33,345 bases of DNA from an uncultured SAR86 cluster bacterium (lineage in GTDB: Bacteria > Pseudomonadota > Gammaproteobacteria > Magnimaribacterales > D2472): NCBI GenBank assembly GCA_902515775.1, contig CABXVU010000015.1:1-33345 (forward strand), written 5' to 3'. Every line of letters starts with the position of its first letter. Within the stretch, counting starts at the first letter, position 1. Positions 27,137 to 33,345 of the stretch are shown here, piece after piece. The notes under the pieces were generated by a model. The model was not told where the DNA came from and searched no databases. It saw nothing but the letters and a program-made list of their open reading frames with translations. A program made the translations under genes and the position numbers.

Positions 27137-28360
27137 ATGACAACTGAAATAAAATCACCAACATTTCCTGAATCGGTAGCAGATGGAACTATTGCGAACT
27201 GGGTTAAAAAAGAAGGCGATAGTGTTAAGCAGGATGAAGTAATTGCTGAAATTGAAACTGATAAAGTTGTACTGGAGGTTGTTGCTCCATTCGATGGTGT
27301 TGTTTCAAAAGTTCTTAAACCTGCTGGAGAAACTGTTCTTAGTGCTGAATTAATAGCAGAATTCAAAAAAGAAGATATAAATCAGGCATCTGATGCTCCA
27401 AAGAATGAAATTATTGCTGAGCCTGAAAAAGAAAAATCTGTTGAAATCAGCAAAGAGCTTAAAGATTCATCTATTAAAAATGGACCCGCAGTTAAAAAGC
27501 TCTTAAAAGAACATGACATAAATGAAAGCGATATTAGTGGATCTGGAAAAAATGGAAGAATTACTAAATCAGATATCGTAAATCATTTGGATGAACCTGT
27601 TAGTCAAGATCAAGATAAATCTATGAGTCCATCCGTTAAGGTTGCATCATCTTCTGATGAGAGGCTTGAAGAAAGAGTGCCTATGTCTAGGCTTCGCTCA
27701 ACAATAGCTAATAGACTGCTAACTGTTAAGCAGGAAACAGCAATGCTTACTACTTTTAATGAGGTTGACCTAAAGCCAATCAAAGACCTGCGAACAAAAT
27801 ATGGTAATGAATTTGAAGAAGAGCATGGGGTGAAATTAGGTTTTATGGGTTTCTTTGTTTTGGCAGCAGTTCAAGCGTTAAAGAAATTTCCTGTTGTAAA
27901 TGCTTCTATTGATGGTACCGATATTGTTTATCATGGATATCAGGACATAGGAGTTGCTGTTTCTACCGACAGAGGTCTGGTTGTTCCAGTTATAAGAGAT
28001 GCAGGTAATTTAAGGATAGCTGATGTTGAAAAATCTATTTTGGATTATTCAGACAAAGCAAGGCATGGAAAATTATCAATCTCAGAAATGCAGGGCGGTA
28101 CATTTACAATTTCTAATGGTGGAGTATTTGGGTCTTTGTTGTCTACTCCTATCCTAAACGCTCCGCAAACTGCAATTTTAGGAATGCATACAATCCAAGA
28201 TCGTCCAGTGGCAATCGACGGAGAAATAGTAATTCGTCCAATGATGTATCTAGCCTTAAGTTATGATCATCGCTTACTAGATGGGAAAGAAGCTGTCTCT
28301 TTTCTAATAGCTATTAAAGATCAATTAGAATCTCCCGAAAAACTTTTATTAAACTTATAA
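27137..28360 (+). CDS. sucB: dihydrolipoyl succinyltransferase (E2 of 2-oxoglutarate dehydrogenase)
   Basis: A 407-residue E2 with one lipoyl domain (Lys43 in [11 protein letters not shown]). A charged linker and a peripheral-subunit-binding domain (about 115-150: [20 protein letters not shown]) follow. The catalytic core ends in [11 protein letters not shown] with His378 and Asp382. It transfers succinyl from lipoate to CoA and forms the cubic core of the complex. Length equals the E. coli protein (405). It starts 2 bp after sucA; lpdA follows after 9 bp. Confidence 0.98.
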   Translation: MTTEIKSPTFPESVADGTIANWVKKEGDSVKQDEVIAEIETDKVVLEVVAPFDGVVSKVLKPAGETVLSAELIAEFKKEDINQASDAPKNEIIAEPEKEKSVEISKELKDSSIKNGPAVKKLLKEHDINESDISGSGKNGRITKSDIVNHLDEPVSQDQDKSMSPSVKVASSSDERLEERVPMSRLRSTIANRLLTVKQETAMLTTFNEVDLKPIKDLRTKYGNEFEEEHGVKLGFMGFFVLAAVQALKKFPVVNASIDGTDIVYHGYQDIGVAVSTDRGLVVPVIRDAGNLRIADVEKSILDYSDKARHGKLSISEMQGGTFTISNGGVFGSLLSTPILNAPQTAILGMHTIQDRPVAIDGEIVIRPMMYLALSYDHRLLDGKEAVSFLIAIKDQLESPEKLLLNL

Positions 28361-30941
<2,581 letters not shown>

Positions 30942-30945
<4 letters not shown>

Positions 30946-31811
30946 GTATATTGGTTGATAAAAAAACACGTCTTTTAGTTCAAGGCTTTACCGGTTCGCA
31001 AGCAACTTTGCACTCTGAACAGTCCATAGAATATGGAACCAATATTGTTGGAGGCGTTACCCCTGGAAAGGGTGGGCAGAAACATTTAGATATACCAGTT
31101 TTTAATTCTGTTCATGAGGCTGTTGAAGAGGTAGAACCCAACGCATCAATTATTTTTGTCCCAGCACAATTTTGCAAAGATTCAATTTTAGAAGCTGCCG
31201 ATGCAGGGATAAAATTAATTATCTGTATCACTGAAGGTATTCCAACTTTAGATATGTTGATTGTTAAAAAGAAAGTTGATGAGCTAGATGTAACTTTAAT
31301 AGGACCAAATTGCCCAGGAATAATCACTCCTGGTGAGGCAAAATTAGGTATTATGCCTGGCAGTATTCATATGAAAGGCTCAGTTGGCATCATTTCTAGA
31401 TCTGGCACTTTAACTTACGAAGCTGTTAAACAGACATCAGATTTAGGCTTGGGCCAAAGCACATGTATTGGTATTGGGGGAGATCCAATTCCAGGCACCT
31501 CCTTTATTGATGTTTTAAAAATGTTGGAAGCTGATGATCAAACTAAAGCTATAGTTATGGTGGGCGAAATTGGTGGTACAGCTGAGGAAGAGGCTGCTGA
31601 ATACATTAAAGATAATGTATCTAAACCAGTTATTTCATATATAGCTGGCCAAACAGCTCCGGCTGGAAAGAGGATGGGTCATGCTGGGGCAATTATTGCT
31701 GGTGGCAAAGGAACGGCTGCTAATAAAATTAAGAAGTTAAAGGAATGTGGTGTGCATATTGCTGAAAATTTGCTTCAAATTGGAACTAAAACTAAGGAAG
31801 TTCTCGGATAG
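30942..31811 (+). CDS. sucD: succinyl-CoA synthetase alpha subunit
   Basis: A 289-residue subunit matching the E. coli length. It has the CoA-binding Rossmann domain ([31 protein letters not shown]) and [12 protein letters not shown]. The phosphorylated His247 is in RMGHAGAII. It is the last gene of the sdh-suc operon. Its final 20 bp overlap the end of the convergent MATE gene, leaving no room for a dedicated intergenic terminator. Confidence 0.98.
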
Positions 31812-33159
31812 GCCTACTTATAAACTTATTGGCAATATAATTTAGTCTTGGAATTATCATGCTTGCAAATATTGTTAATCCTGTAATCATGCCAATCCAA
31901 ATACCTGAAGGACCCATTGGATTTCCAAGTATTCCAAAATAAGTTAAATAATATCCTAAGGGCAGAGCAATAAACCAGTAAGTCAAAATTATCATTAGCA
32001 TAGGAGCGAAGGCATCTTTATAACCTCTCAGGCTGCCTAGCGCTCCCATTTGCATTCCATCAGGAATCTGAAAAATTGCTCCGAACAGCAAAAGGTTAAT
32101 TGCGATTGAAATAATAGCAACGTCAGAGGAATAAATTGAGACTAGGCTTTCCCTAAATATTAAAATAACTGCCATGTTCAGTATAGCTCCACTGAAACAG
32201 ATTAAAATAGCAACGTGAGAAGCATATTTAGCTTTTTCAAATTCTACTTCTCCAACTAGATTTCCTATTCTTGTTGCAGCTGCCAGACCAAAAGATAATG
32301 GCAAAATAAATAAAACACTTACTATATTAATTGCTACTGTATGGCCACTGATAACAGATGATCCAAGTGACCCAAGTATTAAAGCAGCTCCCGAAAACAT
32401 ACTTAATTCCACAAAGACTCCAAAACCAATAGGTAGCCCAAGTTTTAGAGCTTCTTTTGTGGTTTCTGAGTTAGGAAGTGAAAATTTTGAAAATATTTTT
32501 GTTGGCGCATATTCCTTCTTTTTTAGAATCACGAGCACCAAAACAATGACTCCAATAACTATATTTATTGATGTTGCGATTCCACAGCCAACTCCACCCA
32601 TTGGAGGGATTCCAAAATATCCGTAAACAAAAATAATATCTAGTGGAATATTAAGCAGCAACCCAATGAAAGCAACCCAAAAAACAGGAAGAGTCAGGCC
32701 CATGCCTTCGCTATAGCAACGAAGACATGTAAAAATCATATTGGCAATAAAACCATATGACATAGCTTTCAAATAACCATCTGAAATTAGAGCAATATTT
32801 TCATCAATATCAAAAAAAGGAATGAAAAAACTTAAATTTCTATAGAGAATAAATCCAATAAGTCCAAGAGCTATGCTGACCCAAAGAATTTCTCGAACTT
32901 TTTGACCAATCTCTTCATATTTTTTTGCTCCAAAAAGCTGAGCTACTATTGGTGTTACAGCAAATAGACATCCGCCAAGCAAAAAATAAAAAGGCATTGA
33001 GAGAGCATTACCTATTGCTAATCCAGATAAGTCTAGGGCGCTTGCTCTTCCAGCAACAATGGTATCTGTAACTCCCATACCCATGTAAGATATTTGTGAA
33101 CCATAAATTGGAACACCTATCTTAAGTAATTGTTTTAATTCTTTTAGTAAGTTTTTCAA
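31792..33159 (-). CDS. MATE-family multidrug/Na+ antiporter
   Basis: A 455-residue inner-membrane protein with 12 predicted helices in two MatE halves. The N-terminal half has [20 protein letters not shown] and [21 protein letters not shown]. The second half starts at about residue 240 with [19 protein letters not shown] and includes [14 protein letters not shown], typical of NorM-like proteins. The substrate is unknown; drug/Na+ or drug/H+ exchange is the family role. The start appears to be TTG at 33159, since the frame has no ATG between it and the stop at 33190-33192. No good ribosome site precedes it. It is convergent with sucD (20-bp overlap). Confidence 0.9.
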   Translation of the reverse strand: MKNLLKELKQLLKIGVPIYGSQISYMGMGVTDTIVAGRASALDLSGLAIGNALSMPFYFLLGGCLFAVTPIVAQLFGAKKYEEIGQKVREILWVSIALGLIGFILYRNLSFFIPFFDIDENIALISDGYLKAMSYGFIANMIFTCLRCYSEGMGLTLPVFWVAFIGLLLNIPLDIIFVYGYFGIPPMGGVGCGIATSINIVIGVIVLVLVILKKKEYAPTKIFSKFSLPNSETTKEALKLGLPIGFGVFVELSMFSGAALILGSLGSSVISGHTVAINIVSVLFILPLSFGLAAATRIGNLVGEVEFEKAKYASHVAILICFSGAILNMAVILIFRESLVSIYSSDVAIISIAINLLLFGAIFQIPDGMQMGALGSLRGYKDAFAPMLMIILTYWFIALPLGYYLTYFGILGNPMGPSGIWIGMITGLTIFASMIIPRLNYIANKFISRPIRELP

Positions 33160-33212
33160 AAAAAATAAGCCCAGAAATTCCTCGGTACTTTATCATACAA
33201 GGACCAAATTAA

Positions 33213-33345
33213 AATTGGAGATATAAAATTAGAAGAGATAGTCGCCCATACTGGTTAAAAAGAATTGCCTCTAGGTTGAATATAAGATATGTCAATAGAT
33301 TTATTCGACCTCAGTTTAAAAATTTAGGAAAGGGACCAGTTTTTT
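33213..33345 (+). CDS. 5' end of a probable acyltransferase (hexapeptide type), cut by window edge
   Basis: The frame is open from 33213 (TAA at 33210-33212) to the window end. It encodes YWLKRIASRLNIRYVNRF and then IRPQFKNLGKGPVF. The FxRPQFxxLGKGPxF pattern resembles the N-terminus of proteobacterial acyltransferases of the left-handed beta-helix type, but too little is visible to be sure. The only canonical start codon in frame is TTG at 33276, which leaves just ten codons before RPQF. The start is therefore uncertain. It would be divergent from the MATE gene. Confidence 0.35.

Overview
The window is a dense, AT-rich (roughly one-third G+C by eye), intron-free stretch of bacterial chromosome carrying almost only core genes. 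Gene content and order are gammaproteobacterial: tolA-tolB-pal-cpoB followed by tRNA-Lys, dapA-bamC-purC, iscRSUA-fdx-iscX, ndk-rlmN-rodZ-ispG-hisS-yfgM-bamB-der, and sdhCDAB-sucAB-lpdA-sucCD all match classic gammaproteobacterial blocks. The low G+C, very short intergenic gaps, many 1-4 bp gene overlaps, convergent genes that overlap at their stops, shortened versions of TolA, CpoB and RodZ, and loss of linked genes (hscB, hscA, pilF) point to a streamlined genome. A free-living marine lineage such as SAR86 is my guess, but this is inference only.

Layout: 2-3021 Tol-Pal envelope-constriction genes; 3049-3124 tRNA-Lys(UUU); 3157-4410 a nucleotide-carrier-like membrane transporter; 4407-5837 (minus) BepA-type periplasmic metalloprotease; 5927-6976 AI-2E/PerM-family membrane protein; 6986-7459 (minus) Bcp-type peroxiredoxin; 7506-10128 dapA-bamC-purC; 10155-13164 iron-sulfur cluster (Isc) operon; 13201-20829 ndk to der; 21007-31811 one long TCA-cycle operon from succinate dehydrogenase through 2-oxoglutarate dehydrogenase to succinyl-CoA synthetase; 31792-33159 (minus) MATE efflux protein; then the 5' end of a probable acyltransferase running off the window.

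The genes form a few functional groups. Outer-membrane building and linkage is covered by TolAB, Pal, CpoB, BamB, BamC and BepA. Isc supplies clusters to IscR, RlmN, IspG and SdhB, all encoded here. The sdh-suc operon encodes three consecutive TCA steps, from 2-oxoglutarate to fumarate.

No mobile element, CRISPR array, phage gene or clear foreign island was seen. The most unusual feature is the iscA/fdx junction. The ferredoxin reading frame has no ATG, GTG or TTG start before its first cluster ligand, and it lies in the -1 frame of iscA immediately after a run of ten A's that ends on the iscA stop codon. IscA carries an extra linker-like tail there. This suggests an IscA-ferredoxin fusion made by slippage, or a fused gene broken by a homopolymer sequencing error. 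hscB and hscA, which normally sit at exactly this place, are gone. A second notable site is a perfect 8-3-8 palindrome over a predicted promoter right against the iscR start codon, which implies a leaderless, autoregulated iscR message.
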